Assembly (NCBI GenBank): GCA_018208355.1
Contig: CP062796.1
Coordinates: 1,520,494-1,584,493 of the forward strand
Source of the DNA: Candidatus Fermentithermobacillus carboniphilus
GTDB taxonomy: Bacteria; Bacillota; Sulfobacillia; Fermentithermobacillales; Fermentithermobacillaceae
Direction: 5' to 3'
DNA length: 64,000 nucleotides
Positions within the stretch are counted from its first letter, which is position 1. Every line of letters begins with the position of its first letter. The position numbers and the translations under genes are program-made. Shown one piece after another: positions 17,547 through 27,864 of this stretch. The notes under the pieces were generated by a model. It was given only the letters and a program-made list of their open reading frames with translations. It made no database searches and was not told the origin of the DNA.

Positions 17547-18710
17547 TTGTTGTCTCGCGGGAAGATAAAGGTTCTATCGGTGTTCGGAACGCGTCCTGAA
17601 GCCACCAAAATGGCTCCCCTTGTCAAGGAGCTTGCAAGACATTCCGACCTAATCGATTCAAAGGTGCTGGTGACCGCGCAGCACCGGGATATGCTCGACC
17701 AGGTTCTCCGGGATTTTGATATCAAGAGCGATTACGACCTTGACGTCATGAGAGAGAATCAGACTCTCGCACATACTACCCAGAGCGTGCTTGAACGAAT
17801 GACGCCGGTCTTGGAATCCGAGCGACCCGATATCGTGCTTGTCCACGGAGATACGGTCACCACCGCGTCGGCGGCTCTTGCCGCTTATTACCTGCGGATC
17901 CCCTGCGGGCATGTAGAGGCGGGCCTCCGCACGGGTGACAAGTATGCGCCATTTCCCGAGGAAATCATGCGCAAAATCGCCGATGCCATCTCGGACATAC
18001 ACTTTGCGCCCACGCAGTGGGCCAAGGAAAACCTCTTGAAAGAAGGGATCCCGGAAGAATCTATATTCGTGACGGGAAACACGGCTGTAGACACGCTGCT
18101 TCTTACGGCCAAAGACGATTACGTTTTCAAGGATGAGACGCTCAACAGGATAGACTTTCAATCCCGGAAGAACATCGTCGTCGAAGTCCACCGCAGGGAG
18201 AACTTCGGGCAGGGCATGGAAAATGTCGCCGAGGCCCTTTTCGCCATAGCAGAAAAACGCCACGACGTCCAACTCCTCGTATCGGTCCACAGAAATCCCA
18301 ACGCGCGAGAGCCCATCATGCGCCATCTGTCGAATGCGCCCAGGACGGTGTTATTCGACCCCCTGGATTACCCGGACTACGTAAACCTGGTCAAAAGGTC
18401 CTACCTGGTCATTTCCGATTCCGGCGGGATCCAGGAAGAAGCACCTTCATTGGGTGTCCCGGTAGTTTTGTGCCGTGATAAGACCGAGAGGCCCGAAGCC
18501 GTGAGCGCCGGTACTGTGGCAATTGTTGGTACCAATAAGGATTTGATTGTGGACACTGTCTTAGATTTATTAGAGAATAGTGAGAGATATGAAAAGATGT
18601 CGAAAGCCAGAAACCCGTTTGGCGATGGACGGGCATCTCTGAGAATCGTCCAGGCGTTGATGTACTGGTTCGGATTGACTTGCGAGAAGCCTTGTGAATT
18701 TCAGGGTTAG
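17547..18710 (+). CDS. wecB: UDP-N-acetylglucosamine 2-epimerase (non-hydrolysing)
   Basis: The 387-residue enzyme converts UDP-GlcNAc to UDP-ManNAc, the precursor of N-acetylmannosamine in teichoic-type polymers. Motifs are VFGTRPEATKMAP at the N-terminus, VHGDTVTT, HVEAGLRTGD, NTAVDTLL, VEVHRRENFG and the UDP-binding ISDSGGIQEEAPSLGVPV. TagA encoded at 57.6 kb would use the product. Two adjacent TTG codons (17547, 17550) follow AAAGAGGTG; either can start. It is 42 bases after tagO and probably co-transcribed. Confidence 0.94.
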   Translation: MLSRGKIKVLSVFGTRPEATKMAPLVKELARHSDLIDSKVLVTAQHRDMLDQVLRDFDIKSDYDLDVMRENQTLAHTTQSVLERMTPVLESERPDIVLVHGDTVTTASAALAAYYLRIPCGHVEAGLRTGDKYAPFPEEIMRKIADAISDIHFAPTQWAKENLLKEGIPEESIFVTGNTAVDTLLLTAKDDYVFKDETLNRIDFQSRKNIVVEVHRRENFGQGMENVAEALFAIAEKRHDVQLLVSVHRNPNAREPIMRHLSNAPRTVLFDPLDYPDYVNLVKRSYLVISDSGGIQEEAPSLGVPVVLCRDKTERPEAVSAGTVAIVGTNKDLIVDTVLDLLENSERYEKMSKARNPFGDGRASLRIVQALMYWFGLTCEKPCEFQG

Positions 18711-18805
18711 TCCGTGGCTGGTATTCGGACTGAAGTTCTGGTTCCGCAAAAGACTTAAATAAGGGAGGGAGACTGCGCTGGCTTTATAGTCCGCGCGGCG
18801 GTCTT

Positions 18806-19123
18806 TTGGCTAGGAAAGAACTTGATGCCATTTTGAACGCCGAAAAACGGGCGCAGGAAGAGATCGAGCGCTCCAGGCAAACCGCAAAAGAGATACTTTC
18901 TCGGGCAGAGAGCGATGCCGAAAGGCTCAAAGCGGAAGCCCTCGAAAGAGCCCGGGCGAAAGCCCAAGAGATTATAGACAATGCCAGAAAAGATGCAGTT
19001 GCCATCGAAGAAGAGGCACGCCGCAAAGCGGACGCGGAAATCGAGGCTCTGAACAAGTCCGCTTTGCCCAAAATCGAAGATGCGATAGCGCTTGTAATTG
19101 ACCGGATGAAGAAAGTGGTGTGA
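18806..19123 (+). CDS. V/A-type ATPase subunit G/H (peripheral stalk)
   Basis: The 105-residue protein is almost entirely charged coiled coil, with repeated KA-E-I-RA-D heptads, as expected for the AhaH/NtpF-type stalk subunit that pairs with subunit E. It is first in the ATPase operon, where this subunit is normally found. The TTG start at 18806 has only a weak upstream GGCGGT; the frame stays open for a few codons further upstream without a better start. Assignment rests on position and composition, because such proteins have few conserved residues. Confidence 0.8.
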   Translation: MARKELDAILNAEKRAQEEIERSRQTAKEILSRAESDAERLKAEALERARAKAQEIIDNARKDAVAIEEEARRKADAEIEALNKSALPKIEDAIALVIDRMKKVV

Positions 19124-19177
19124 AGGGGGGAAGCCGCAAGACCCGGCTATCGGTTTTCCCGGTATTGTGGCGAGGCG

Positions 19178-21157
19178 ATGGCTGTTGCGAAGATGCGGAA
19201 GGTCACGATTTTTGCGTCTAGGGAGTTAGAAAATGATCTTTTCGAGCGGCTTCGTGACCTCGGAATAATGCAGGTGACAGACTCGTCGGTGGTTGAAAAA
19301 GAGCCATCGGAATCGTCGATTACATCATTTAATGACGTCTATCAGGACAGACTATCTAAACTCGGCTTCATCAGATCTTACTTCGAGCGATACAACGTCA
19401 TAAAAAAAGGTTTCATAGACATGTTCACCGGCAAAAAGCCGGAGATGTCCAGGGAGGAGTTCGAAGAGACAGTCAGGCGCTTTGATATAGATGGAGTATT
19501 TGAACGGGTAAGAGGACACGACGAGCGTTTGAAGGAAATAGCGAAAGAAAGTCTTGCGCTCAGCGCAAGGAGTGAAGCGCTGTCTCCCTGGAAGGATCTT
19601 GACATCCCCCTGGAGGCTATCGGGAAGACATGGGCCACCGAGAACATCCTGGCGGTCTTTCCCGCGGCGGACTGGCCCAAGCTCCAGGAAGAGTTTCTCG
19701 CGAAAGGTATTCACAGCGAGGTGATCTGGAGGAGCCGGTCGGACTTGGGTGTCTGGCTTCTCGCGTTTTCTGAAGGGGACGGTTCTCTCGCGTCCCTCGT
19801 TTCTTCTAGCGGAGGCACCCTCGTGAATCTTTCGAAAACTGGTGGCGGCGATCCGGAACGGGGTCTGGTTAAAGATATCCTCGAGGGTATTGAGAGAAGA
19901 AGCCGGGAACTATCTCTGGAAAGAGACGCTATCCAGAAGGAAGACGCCGACATGGCCGAGAACCTTGTCCAGGTTCTGGCCCTCACCGACTACTACCTCG
20001 ATAAGCTGAATCTATCTCAGACCCGGCAACATGCTGCAACGACAGATTTCACGCTTATCGTCGAAGGTTACGTGCGGGAGCGGGATGTGGATAAGCTTGT
20101 TAAGGGCTTATCGGAGTTCAAGGAAATTGAAATCGTCTCAGAGGAGCCTGAAAACCCCGACGAGGTCCCGGTATACCTGGAGAACGGTCCAATCATCAGG
20201 CCCTTTGAAGTGATCACTAATATCTTTGGCTATCCGAAATATAACGAAATCGATCCGACTCCGATTCTTGCGCCCTTCTTCTGGATATTCTTCGGTATCT
20301 GCCTGGCAGATGCGGTATACGGGATCGCTCTTACCGTTGGAAGCTGGTACTTTTTGAGGACTCACAAGCTTTCCGATGGTGGTCAAAAGTTCGTGAGGCT
20401 CCTCATGTACTCGGGAGTCTCTGCGGCGATAGCGGGCGCTCTCATGGGCAGCTGGATGGGAGACCTGGTCTCTGTGTTTTTCCCGGGGACTGCCGTTGAG
20501 AGGTTCGTTTTGAGCATGACGCTGCTCAATCCCATAGAGGACCCGCTCACGTTGCTGGTAATCTCTTTGGGGTTCGGGATTTTCCAGGTCTGGGTCGGCA
20601 TCATCGTGAAAATGTACAGCCTCATACGCTCGGGGCAGGTATACGAAGGGATTATCTCCCAGGGGTCATGGGTGCTGTTTCTCCCTGGGCTAATAGGGAC
20701 AGCTCTTGCCAGGGCCGGGTACATTAACAGCAACTTCCCGTTCTATGTTATGCTGGTCGGGGCGTTCATGGTCATGTATTCGGCTTCCAGAGGACAGAGA
20801 AATATCCTGCTCAAGCCTTTTGCGGGAGTGTACGGACTATATTCAACAATCGGGTATTTCTCGGATACCATGTCCTACGCGAGGCTACTGGCTTTGGGGC
20901 TTGCCAGCGCCATTATAGGCGTGGTTATCAACAAAATATCTCAGCTGGCGGTAACAATGATTCCCACGGTCGGATGGGTGTTCGTTCCGATAATCTTGAT
21001 CGTCGGCCACGTGTTCAACCTCGTAATTAACGTGCTCGGGAGTTTCATCCATTCCGGCCGTCTGCAGTTCGTAGAGTTCTTCACCAAGTTCTTTGAAGGG
21101 GGTGGAAAACCGTTTAAGCCGCTGACAAGGGTTAGCGAGTATACATCGGTGAGTTGA
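19178..21157 (+). CDS. V/A-type ATPase subunit I (membrane stator)
   Basis: The 659-residue protein has a cytoplasmic N-terminal half of about 350 residues with coiled-coil stretches and a C-terminal half of seven or eight membrane helices starting near FWIFFGICLADAVYGI. Subunit I (subunit a) forms the half-channels that pass ions to and from the K ring. The C-terminal segment FSDTMSYARLLALGLASAIIG contains the essential arginine (in YARLLALG). ATG 19178 is preceded by a modest GCGAGG. The order G-I-K is standard. Confidence 0.93.
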   Translation: MAVAKMRKVTIFASRELENDLFERLRDLGIMQVTDSSVVEKEPSESSITSFNDVYQDRLSKLGFIRSYFERYNVIKKGFIDMFTGKKPEMSREEFEETVRRFDIDGVFERVRGHDERLKEIAKESLALSARSEALSPWKDLDIPLEAIGKTWATENILAVFPAADWPKLQEEFLAKGIHSEVIWRSRSDLGVWLLAFSEGDGSLASLVSSSGGTLVNLSKTGGGDPERGLVKDILEGIERRSRELSLERDAIQKEDADMAENLVQVLALTDYYLDKLNLSQTRQHAATTDFTLIVEGYVRERDVDKLVKGLSEFKEIEIVSEEPENPDEVPVYLENGPIIRPFEVITNIFGYPKYNEIDPTPILAPFFWIFFGICLADAVYGIALTVGSWYFLRTHKLSDGGQKFVRLLMYSGVSAAIAGALMGSWMGDLVSVFFPGTAVERFVLSMTLLNPIEDPLTLLVISLGFGIFQVWVGIIVKMYSLIRSGQVYEGIISQGSWVLFLPGLIGTALARAGYINSNFPFYVMLVGAFMVMYSASRGQRNILLKPFAGVYGLYSTIGYFSDTMSYARLLALGLASAIIGVVINKISQLAVTMIPTVGWVFVPIILIVGHVFNLVINVLGSFIHSGRLQFVEFFTKFFEGGGKPFKPLTRVSEYTSVS

Positions 21158-21228
21158 ACTTGGGTGTGATTTGAGGCAATTCAACTGTGACAGGATAAGG
21201 TCAAAAAACAGGCAGGAGGGATGTTCCT

Positions 21229-21789
21229 TTGTTTGGTGGTCTTACTGGCATGTTGGTCTTATTTGGACTGTTAGTATCCTTTTTGGCTCTTGGAACTGCG
21301 GCTTTCTTTGGTGAGGTTCTGGGAGGGAATGGAATAGCCCTTATCGGTGCGGGCCTAGCCGTATTTTTGTCTGGTATGGGTTCAACTATCGGTGTCGGTA
21401 TTGCAGGTGAAAAGGCGGCAGGTATTACCGCGGAAGATCCGGAGAAGTTCGGCCGGCTCTTGCTCCTGCAGGCATTGCCGGGTACTCAGGGTATCTACGG
21501 TTTCCTGGTGGGTTTCCTGGCCATGTTTAGAATGGGCGCATTTTCTGGGGGGATGAACCTTACCATCGACCAAGGTTGGCAGTTCTTATTTGCCTGCTTA
21601 CCTGTGGCAATTACCTGCCTTGTTTCCGGCTTGTATCAGGCTCGTGTATCCATTGCTGGTATGGATATCGTGGCCAAACATCCTGAAGAATCCGGTAAAG
21701 CACTGATTCTGCCAGCTATGGTCGAGACCTATGCGGTTTTGGGCCTCCTGGCTTCAGTATTGCTCCTTATGTTCGCAGTCAAGGTCTAG
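21229..21789 (+). CDS. V/A-type ATPase subunit K (membrane rotor, sodium-type)
   Basis: Subunit K is the proteolipid whose ring rotates as ions pass. The 186-residue protein has two helical hairpins. The five side chains that bind sodium in Enterococcus hirae NtpK (L61, T64, Q65, Q110, E139) have counterparts here: L83, T86 and Q87 in ALPGTQGIYG, Q137 in GLYQARV, and E166 in MVETYAVLG. Sodium coupling is therefore predicted. Compared with NtpK (156 residues) there is an extra hydrophobic segment at about 7-28, either an additional helix or a signal-like leader. The TTG start at 21229 follows GGAGGG at 21215-21220. Confidence 0.95.
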   Translation: MFGGLTGMLVLFGLLVSFLALGTAAFFGEVLGGNGIALIGAGLAVFLSGMGSTIGVGIAGEKAAGITAEDPEKFGRLLLLQALPGTQGIYGFLVGFLAMFRMGAFSGGMNLTIDQGWQFLFACLPVAITCLVSGLYQARVSIAGMDIVAKHPEESGKALILPAMVETYAVLGLLASVLLLMFAVKV

Positions 21790-21800
21790 GGGGAATACTG

Positions 21801-22412
21801 ATGCCCTTAGAGAACATCGTGAGCAGGATAGAGGAGAAGGCTCGAAACTTAAGCGATGAGATCCTTTCGTCTGCGAAAAGCCGGTATGACAAAAAGATAA
21901 GCGATGCCCGGGAAGAAGCATCCCGGCTTTCAGATAGCATCATCGAGGAGGCACGCGCAGAAGCTTCCAAGATCAGATCCATCGCCAGTTCGAGGGCTGA
22001 GAGTGAAAGAAAGCAGATGATCCTGGCGGCGAAACAGAAACTTTTACGGTCTGTATTCGACCAGGCTCTTGAAAGGCTCTCAACGATGCCCAGAGACGAG
22101 TACCGGAGCATGCTGCTGGACATGATCGCCAACTTCGCAGAGGGTACAGAGGAAATAGTGCTGGGGAAAGACGACGAAGCAAGGCTCGGGAACGAATTTG
22201 CGGCTGCTGCTAACGCTGTCCTGACAAAGCTGGGCAAGAAAGGCCAGCTCAGAGTCAGTTTTGCTTCCACGCCTTTTGGCGGAGGACTAATCTTGAAAAG
22301 CGGCGGCGTATCATTGAACCTTACATTCAAGGCCCTTCTCGATATGATGAGGGACCAACTTGAGCTGGAAGTAGCCAAGCTACTCTTCGATACCGGCCGG
22401 GAAGGTGGGTAG
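21801..22412 (+). CDS. V/A-type ATPase subunit E (peripheral stalk)
   Basis: The 203-residue protein has an N-terminal charged coiled coil (about 1-100) and a C-terminal globular part with FGGGLILKSGGVSLNLTFKALLDMMR, the conserved region of subunit E near its end. Together with the G/H subunit it forms the stalk that holds the catalytic head. ATG 21801 lies 11 bases after the K stop and follows GGGGGA. Confidence 0.9.
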   Translation: MPLENIVSRIEEKARNLSDEILSSAKSRYDKKISDAREEASRLSDSIIEEARAEASKIRSIASSRAESERKQMILAAKQKLLRSVFDQALERLSTMPRDEYRSMLLDMIANFAEGTEEIVLGKDDEARLGNEFAAAANAVLTKLGKKGQLRVSFASTPFGGGLILKSGGVSLNLTFKALLDMMRDQLELEVAKLLFDTGREGG

Positions 22413-22415
22413 ACC

Positions 22416-23504
22416 TTGGATGAGTTTGCGTGGGCTAGCGCTGTAGGTCGCATCAGGGTACTCGAAAAGGGACTCTTATCAAAGCAAGAACTCAACAGGC
22501 TTGCGGAGTCCAGGAACTTGGAGGCTGCAATCGGGTCATTGAGAGACTCGGTGTATGGTCCTTACTTTGCGAGACTCGAGAACGTAGAAGACTTCGATGT
22601 GGCCCTAGAACGCTTCCTGGCCGATTCATACGCATACATCGGGAGCATGGCTCCCGAGCCTCTCGTGATTACGGCATACAGGGCCAGGTACGATTTCCAC
22701 AACCTGAAAGTGTTTTCCAAGTCGAGGCTTCTGGGTATCCCGCGAGAAGACAAAGCCCTGTCTTTGCTCGGTAACATTCGGCCTGAGGATTTCATCGGGT
22801 TTCTCGATACCATTGACAGGGACCGTGACGCCGGCGTAGCACGAGATACCAGCCTGGAAGATGAGAAGTCTGAGCGTCCTGATCTTGTTGAACTCAAGTC
22901 GGTCCTGGCCAGGACATATGAAACTCTGAAATCTCGTGTGGTAAATGACGCAAATAATACGTTGGGCTTGTCTCCTCTAGAGTTAGATAGCCTGGTTGAC
23001 CGCGCTTTTTACGGTTGGGCGCAGGGGGTTTTTCGTCGTTTCGGTTATGATGGGGTCAGTGATTTCTTGAGTTCAGAGATGGACATACTGAATCTTAAGA
23101 TGGCGCTCCGGGCCAAACGTCTGGGATTGCCGTGTTCCCTATTTTCCAATCTGGCGCTGCCTGAGGGAAACGTGCCGTCGGAGGTCCTGGTGGATGCCTA
23201 CGGTAAAGATGGTGAGAAGATTAAACTAGCCTATAAAGGCACTCCCTGGGAACGACTGGCTAGTGAGGGCGTGGCTCTCCTAGAACGTGGAGAAAGGCTT
23301 ACCGCGTGGGAAAAAAGCTGCGACGATGCGCTTTTCCGCCTCATAAAGAAGGCAAGGATCCTTCCTCTGGGTCCCGAACCTGTCATAGGTTATATAGCCG
23401 CCAGGGAAGCCGAGGTAAAAAATATCCGGATCATCCTGGCCGGAAAGCAATCCGAGCTGAGCGCGGGGGAGATTGCAGAGAGGTTGCGTGAGAGCTATGT
23501 CTAA
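22416..23504 (+). CDS. V/A-type ATPase subunit C (d-like rotor collar)
   Basis: The 362-residue, largely helical protein matches V-ATPase subunit C/AC39: RIRVLEKGLLSKQELNRLAE near the N-terminus, the repeated YDFHNLKVFSKSR-type helices, and the C-terminal IGYIAAREAEVKNIRIIL segment. It couples the central stalk to the K ring. The TTG start at 22416 lies three bases after the E stop. Its last codons overlap the start of subunit F. Confidence 0.92.
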   Translation: MDEFAWASAVGRIRVLEKGLLSKQELNRLAESRNLEAAIGSLRDSVYGPYFARLENVEDFDVALERFLADSYAYIGSMAPEPLVITAYRARYDFHNLKVFSKSRLLGIPREDKALSLLGNIRPEDFIGFLDTIDRDRDAGVARDTSLEDEKSERPDLVELKSVLARTYETLKSRVVNDANNTLGLSPLELDSLVDRAFYGWAQGVFRRFGYDGVSDFLSSEMDILNLKMALRAKRLGLPCSLFSNLALPEGNVPSEVLVDAYGKDGEKIKLAYKGTPWERLASEGVALLERGERLTAWEKSCDDALFRLIKKARILPLGPEPVIGYIAAREAEVKNIRIILAGKQSELSAGEIAERLRESYV

Positions 23505-23820
23505 GGTTGCGGTTCTGGGGCAAAGAGATGCGGTACTGGGTTTTAAGGCTTCAGGGGCGGTTTGCTTCCCGGCCGACGACGCCGAAGAAGCCAGGGCGGC
23601 GTTGGCCAAAATTCTGGAGGGAGACTATGCCATACTCCTGGTTACCGAAGAGATCGCCGAAGCGCTGCGAAAGGAACTGAGTCCCCTCTACGAAAAGCCA
23701 AGACCCATTGTGACCATACTACCGGATGCCCGGAAGCCCAAAGGCATCGGTATGGAGCTATTGCGTAAGCGGGTTGAACGAGCGGTAGGAGCGAACATTT
23801 TGTTCAAGGGAGAGGAATGA
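23497..23820 (+). CDS. V/A-type ATPase subunit F (central stalk)
   Basis: The 107-residue protein has the small alpha/beta fold of subunit F: VAVLGQRDAVLGFKASG at the N-terminus, DYAILLVTEEIAE, and PIVTILPDARKPKGIG. It binds subunit D in the rotating shaft. The start ATG 23497 overlaps the subunit C reading frame by eight bases; codons upstream of it in the open frame lie inside subunit C. Confidence 0.93.
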   Translation: MSKVAVLGQRDAVLGFKASGAVCFPADDAEEARAALAKILEGDYAILLVTEEIAEALRKELSPLYEKPRPIVTILPDARKPKGIGMELLRKRVERAVGANILFKGEE

Positions 23821-23826
23821 TGCGGC

Positions 23827-25599
23827 ATGGCACATAGCCAGATTGCGGGACGGATCGTCAAAGTATCCGGACCATTGGTGGTAGCCTCGGGAATGGCTGG
23901 CTGCCGCATGTTCGACGTTGTGAGGGTCGGAGAAAAGAAGCTCATCGGCGAGATCATCGAGCTTAAAGGCGATACTGCTTCCATACAGGTTTACGAGGAA
24001 ACCTCCGGGGTCGGTCCCGGAGAACCTGTCGTGTCCACCGGGGTTCCTCTCAGCGTCGAACTGGGGCCCGGCCTTATCGGATCGATTTTCGACGGAATTC
24101 AGAGGCCTCTCAACGTCATTGAGCAAATGGCCGGAGCCTTCATAGCACGCGGCCTCGAGGCGCCTGGCCTTGATAGGGAGAAAAGGTGGCATTTCGTCCC
24201 ATTGGTAAAAGCGGGCGATGAGGTGGTGGCCGGCGATATCTTGGGCACGGTGCAAGAGACTCCTCTGGTAGCGCACCGGGTGATGGTCCCTCCGGATGTC
24301 GAGTCTGCCAGGGTGAGGGATATAGCCGAGGGCGATTACACGGTTACCGATACCGTGGCTCGACTCGAGACCAGCGCTGGCGTACGTGAAATAACTATGC
24401 TTCAGCGCTGGCCGGTCCGCGTTTCACGTCCGGTGAAAGAAAAACTGCCTCCTACAGAACAGTTAGTGACAGGGCAGAGGGTTATTGACGCGTTTTTCCC
24501 CATCGCCAAGGGAGGAACCGCCTGCGTACCCGGACCTTTCGGCAGCGGCAAAACGGTCATACAGCACCAGCTGGCCAAGTGGGCCAACGCCGACATCATC
24601 GTGTTCATAGGGTGCGGAGAGCGTGGGAACGAGATGACCGACGTGCTTTTGGAGTTCCCGGAATTGACCGATCCGCGCAGCGGGAGGCCTTTGATGGAGC
24701 GCACCATCCTTGTGGCCAACACCTCCAACATGCCGGTGGCTGCCAGGGAAGCTTCGATTTACACCGGAATTACCCTGGCGGAATACTACCGGGACATGGG
24801 CTATGACGTCGCTTTGATGGCTGACTCCACGTCAAGGTGGGCGGAAGCCCTTCGGGAGATATCCGGACGACTGGAAGAGATGCCGGGTGAAGAAGGATAC
24901 CCGGCTTACCTGGGTTCCCGTTTGGCCGAGTTCTACGAGCGTGCGGGCAAGGCCAGGCTTCTGGGGAAGGACGAAAGGGTCGGCGCACTCAGCGTCATAG
25001 GCGCGGTATCGCCTCCGGGCGGAGACCTGTCAGAGCCCGTGACTCAGGCGACCCTTAGGATAGTGAAAGTTTTCTGGGGACTCGACGACAGGCTGGCGGC
25101 GCGGAAACATTTCCCGGCGATCAACTGGCTGACGAGCTATTCTCTGTACACTGAAAGACTTGATAACTATTTCAGAGAAGCTGTGGGCAAAGACTTTCCT
25201 GAGATGCGGGACGAGGCCATGTCCATCCTGCAGGAAGAACAGGAGCTTTCGGAAATAGTGCGCCTCGTAGGCCTCGACGCCCTTTCGCCCAGGCAGAGAT
25301 TGATCTTGGAGACCGCCAAGTCACTCAGGGAAGACTTTCTGTACCAGAGCGCCTTCCATGACATCGATACTTATTGCTCTCAGCGGAAGCAGTACGGGAT
25401 CCTCAAGGTCATACTTGAATTCCACCACAATGCCCTTGCGCTCCTCGACAAGGGTGAAAAGCTCGAGAAGATACTGGGTCTCAAGGTGAGGGAGAGGATA
25501 GCGCGGGCCCGGGTCACGCCGGAAAACGAATGGCCCGGTGAGTTCGAGGGGATCCTGGCGGAGATCAGAAAAGGACTTGCTGACGAAGCAGCGACCTAG
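23827..25599 (+). CDS. V/A-type ATPase catalytic subunit A
   Basis: The 590-residue catalytic subunit hydrolyses or makes ATP at its interface with B. It has the N-terminal barrel, the family-specific bulge region (about 115-190), the Walker A motif GPFGSGKT at about 236-243, the catalytic glutamate region [13 protein letters not shown], Walker B near [17 protein letters not shown], and the C-terminal helical bundle. All expected catalytic residues are present. ATG 23827 follows the F stop by six bases. Confidence 0.98.
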   Translation: MAHSQIAGRIVKVSGPLVVASGMAGCRMFDVVRVGEKKLIGEIIELKGDTASIQVYEETSGVGPGEPVVSTGVPLSVELGPGLIGSIFDGIQRPLNVIEQMAGAFIARGLEAPGLDREKRWHFVPLVKAGDEVVAGDILGTVQETPLVAHRVMVPPDVESARVRDIAEGDYTVTDTVARLETSAGVREITMLQRWPVRVSRPVKEKLPPTEQLVTGQRVIDAFFPIAKGGTACVPGPFGSGKTVIQHQLAKWANADIIVFIGCGERGNEMTDVLLEFPELTDPRSGRPLMERTILVANTSNMPVAAREASIYTGITLAEYYRDMGYDVALMADSTSRWAEALREISGRLEEMPGEEGYPAYLGSRLAEFYERAGKARLLGKDERVGALSVIGAVSPPGGDLSEPVTQATLRIVKVFWGLDDRLAARKHFPAINWLTSYSLYTERLDNYFREAVGKDFPEMRDEAMSILQEEQELSEIVRLVGLDALSPRQRLILETAKSLREDFLYQSAFHDIDTYCSQRKQYGILKVILEFHHNALALLDKGEKLEKILGLKVRERIARARVTPENEWPGEFEGILAEIRKGLADEAAT

Positions 25600-25667
25600 G
25601 AACCAAGATGGAAAAGCGAGCTGGAAATACCGGGCGACCGTGAAACCTTTTTCATGGGGGAATTGGT

Positions 25668-27065
25668 ATGCCGTTGGAATATACGACCATAACACAGGTA
25701 TCGGGACCGCTTATCGTGGTGGAGCAGGTACGCGAGGTTCACTTCGACGAGCTGGTCGAGGTCGAGACAGGGACCGGCGAGATCCGGAGAGGCCGGGTCC
25801 TGGAGGCTTCTGAGGGCAAGGCCCTCGTCCAGCTGTTCGAGGGGACAAGGGGGCTAGATGTGACCTCGTCAAAGGTAAGGTTTCTGGGGCGTGTCCTGGA
25901 AATCCCGGTTTCGCCGGACATCCTCGGCCGGATCTTCGATGGCGCCGGAAATCCCATAGACGGCGGTCCCAGGATCATACCGGAAAAGCGCCTTGACATC
26001 AGCGGAAGCCCCATTAACCCGTTTGCCAGGGCTTACCCGTCGGAGTTCATTCAGACAGGCATTTCGGCAATAGATTGCATGAACCCTCTCGTTCGCGGGC
26101 AGAAGCTTCCTATCTTTTCGGGAGCGGGCCTGCCTCACGCTCAGATAGCGGCCCAGATCGCAAGACAGGCCACAGTGCTCTCTTCGACTGAACCTTTTGC
26201 TGTAGTTTTCGGTGCGATGGGCATCACTTTTGAAGAAGCCGATTACTTCATTTCAGATTTCAGGAGGACAGGGGCTCTGGACCGGGCGGTTCTCTTCATC
26301 AACCTGGCCAACGACCCGGTTATCGAAAGGATAGCGACCCCCAGGATGGCCCTGACAGTAGCCGAGTATCTGGCCTTCGAGCGCGACATGCATGTACTGG
26401 TAATCCTTACCGACATGACCAACTACGCGGAAGCGTTGCGGGAAGTATCGGCGGCACGCAAAGAGGTCCCCGGAAGGCGAGGGTACCCGGGTTACATGTA
26501 CACCGACCTCGCGTCCATGTACGAGCGAGCGGGGAGGATCCGGGGAAAGAAAGGATCTATCACCCAGATCCCCATTCTCACTATGCCCGAAGACGACAAA
26601 ACCCACCCCATCCCGGATCTTACTGGGTACATCACCGAAGGCCAGATCATCCTGTCGAGAGACCTTCACAAGAAGGGGATCTATCCGCCCATCAACGTGT
26701 CTATTTCTCTGTCGCGACTGAAAGACAAGGGTATCGGTAAGGGAAAAACCCGGGAAGACCATGCCGATGTGCTGAACCAGCTTTCTGACGCCTACGACAG
26801 AGGCAAAGAGGCCAGAGAGTTGGCGGTGGTTTTAGGCGAGGCGGCCCTCACGGAAACCGATAAGGCGTTCTTGAAGTTTGCCGACGAATTTGAGGCAAAA
26901 TTTGTAAAGCAAGGGCCCAACGAGAATAGGCCCATCGAGTACACGCTCGATCTGGGGTGGAAGCTTATGACCTTGCTGCCTAGAAGCGAGCTCAAGCGTG
27001 TGTCTCAAAAGAATATGGAGAAATACATGCCCGGGGTAGCAAAGTTTGAAAAGGCGAGCGATTAG
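25668..27065 (+). CDS. V/A-type ATPase regulatory subunit B
   Basis: The 465-residue non-catalytic subunit alternates with A in the head. It is homologous to A but has [11 protein letters not shown] in place of a P-loop, as is normal for [18 protein letters not shown] and [21 protein letters not shown] are the conserved nucleotide-interface segments. ATG 25668 follows GGGGGAATT. The 68-base gap to A contains no visible element. Confidence 0.98.
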   Translation: MPLEYTTITQVSGPLIVVEQVREVHFDELVEVETGTGEIRRGRVLEASEGKALVQLFEGTRGLDVTSSKVRFLGRVLEIPVSPDILGRIFDGAGNPIDGGPRIIPEKRLDISGSPINPFARAYPSEFIQTGISAIDCMNPLVRGQKLPIFSGAGLPHAQIAAQIARQATVLSSTEPFAVVFGAMGITFEEADYFISDFRRTGALDRAVLFINLANDPVIERIATPRMALTVAEYLAFERDMHVLVILTDMTNYAEALREVSAARKEVPGRRGYPGYMYTDLASMYERAGRIRGKKGSITQIPILTMPEDDKTHPIPDLTGYITEGQIILSRDLHKKGIYPPINVSISLSRLKDKGIGKGKTREDHADVLNQLSDAYDRGKEARELAVVLGEAALTETDKAFLKFADEFEAKFVKQGPNENRPIEYTLDLGWKLMTLLPRSELKRVSQKNMEKYMPGVAKFEKASD

Positions 27066-27080
27066 GGAGGTGGGTAGGCG

Positions 27081-27737
27081 GTGGAAATCAGGGTGAACGC
27101 GACTCGTCAGGAGCTCACCCGGTTGAAAGCAAGGGTCCGGATGGCCAAGCGCGGGCACAAGCTTCTGAAAGACAAAAGAGACCAGCTCATGAAGGAGTTT
27201 TTGGCCATCGTCCACGAAAGCCAAAGGCTCAGGCAGGAGCTTGAGAAGAAGCTTTCTCTCGCGTACAAGAGCTTTTCCCTGGCGAGAGCCGTCCTATCGC
27301 CTCCCGCCCTTGAAGAGGCTCTTATGGTCGCGGGGGGACCGGAGGAAGTATCGATCTCGTACAGGCACATCATGAACGTGGTGGTGCCGGAAATGTATAT
27401 AACTGGCAGGAGCCCTGCTCAAGGAAGCCAGCCGGAGGAAGGGCGTGTTATGCTTCCTACTTACGGTCTAGCCTCAACCTCGTCTGACCTGGACGACGCT
27501 CTGGCGCAATTTCGCGGGATCATGCCCCTCCTTGTGAGGCTATCTTGCATAGAACGAACTATCCAACTTTTGGCAGACGAAATCGAAAAAACCAGGAGAC
27601 GGGTAAATGCTCTGGAATACGTATTAATTCCCGAACTAGAACAAGCCGTCAAAGATGTCGAGATGCGACTCGAGGAAATGGATAGGGCAAATGCGTCGCG
27701 TCTTATGAAAATTAAAGACATAGTGAGAGCGCACTGA
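27081..27737 (+). CDS. V/A-type ATPase subunit D (central shaft)
   Basis: The 218-residue protein folds as a long antiparallel coiled coil. NATRQELTRLKARVRMAKRGHKLLKDKRDQL at the N-terminus and RRRVNALEYVLIPEL near residue 178 are the standard D-subunit signatures. It is the rotor axle inside the A3B3 head. GTG 27081 follows GGGAGGTGGG. It is the last gene of the ATPase cluster. Confidence 0.95.
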   Translation: MEIRVNATRQELTRLKARVRMAKRGHKLLKDKRDQLMKEFLAIVHESQRLRQELEKKLSLAYKSFSLARAVLSPPALEEALMVAGGPEEVSISYRHIMNVVVPEMYITGRSPAQGSQPEEGRVMLPTYGLASTSSDLDDALAQFRGIMPLLVRLSCIERTIQLLADEIEKTRRRVNALEYVLIPELEQAVKDVEMRLEEMDRANASRLMKIKDIVRAH

Positions 27738-27762
27738 TGCCTTAGGACAAGAAGACGCGTTT

Positions 27763-27781
27763 CCTCTGAAGAGGCTTTTTT
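27763..27781 (+). terminator. Possible weak terminator after the V-ATPase operon
   Basis: CCTC (27763-27766) and GAGG (27771-27774) form a short stem with a TGAA loop, followed by CTTTTTT. The stem is only four to six pairs, so termination may be partial. An overlapping alternative pairs GAGGC with GCCTC across the T-run. Confidence 0.35.
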
Positions 27782-27864
27782 GCCTCAAAGATACCGCCAT
27801 TTCCGGGGATATTGCTCCTCTTTGGACGGACACTAATCGCAGAAAAGATGTGAGGAGCAAGATC

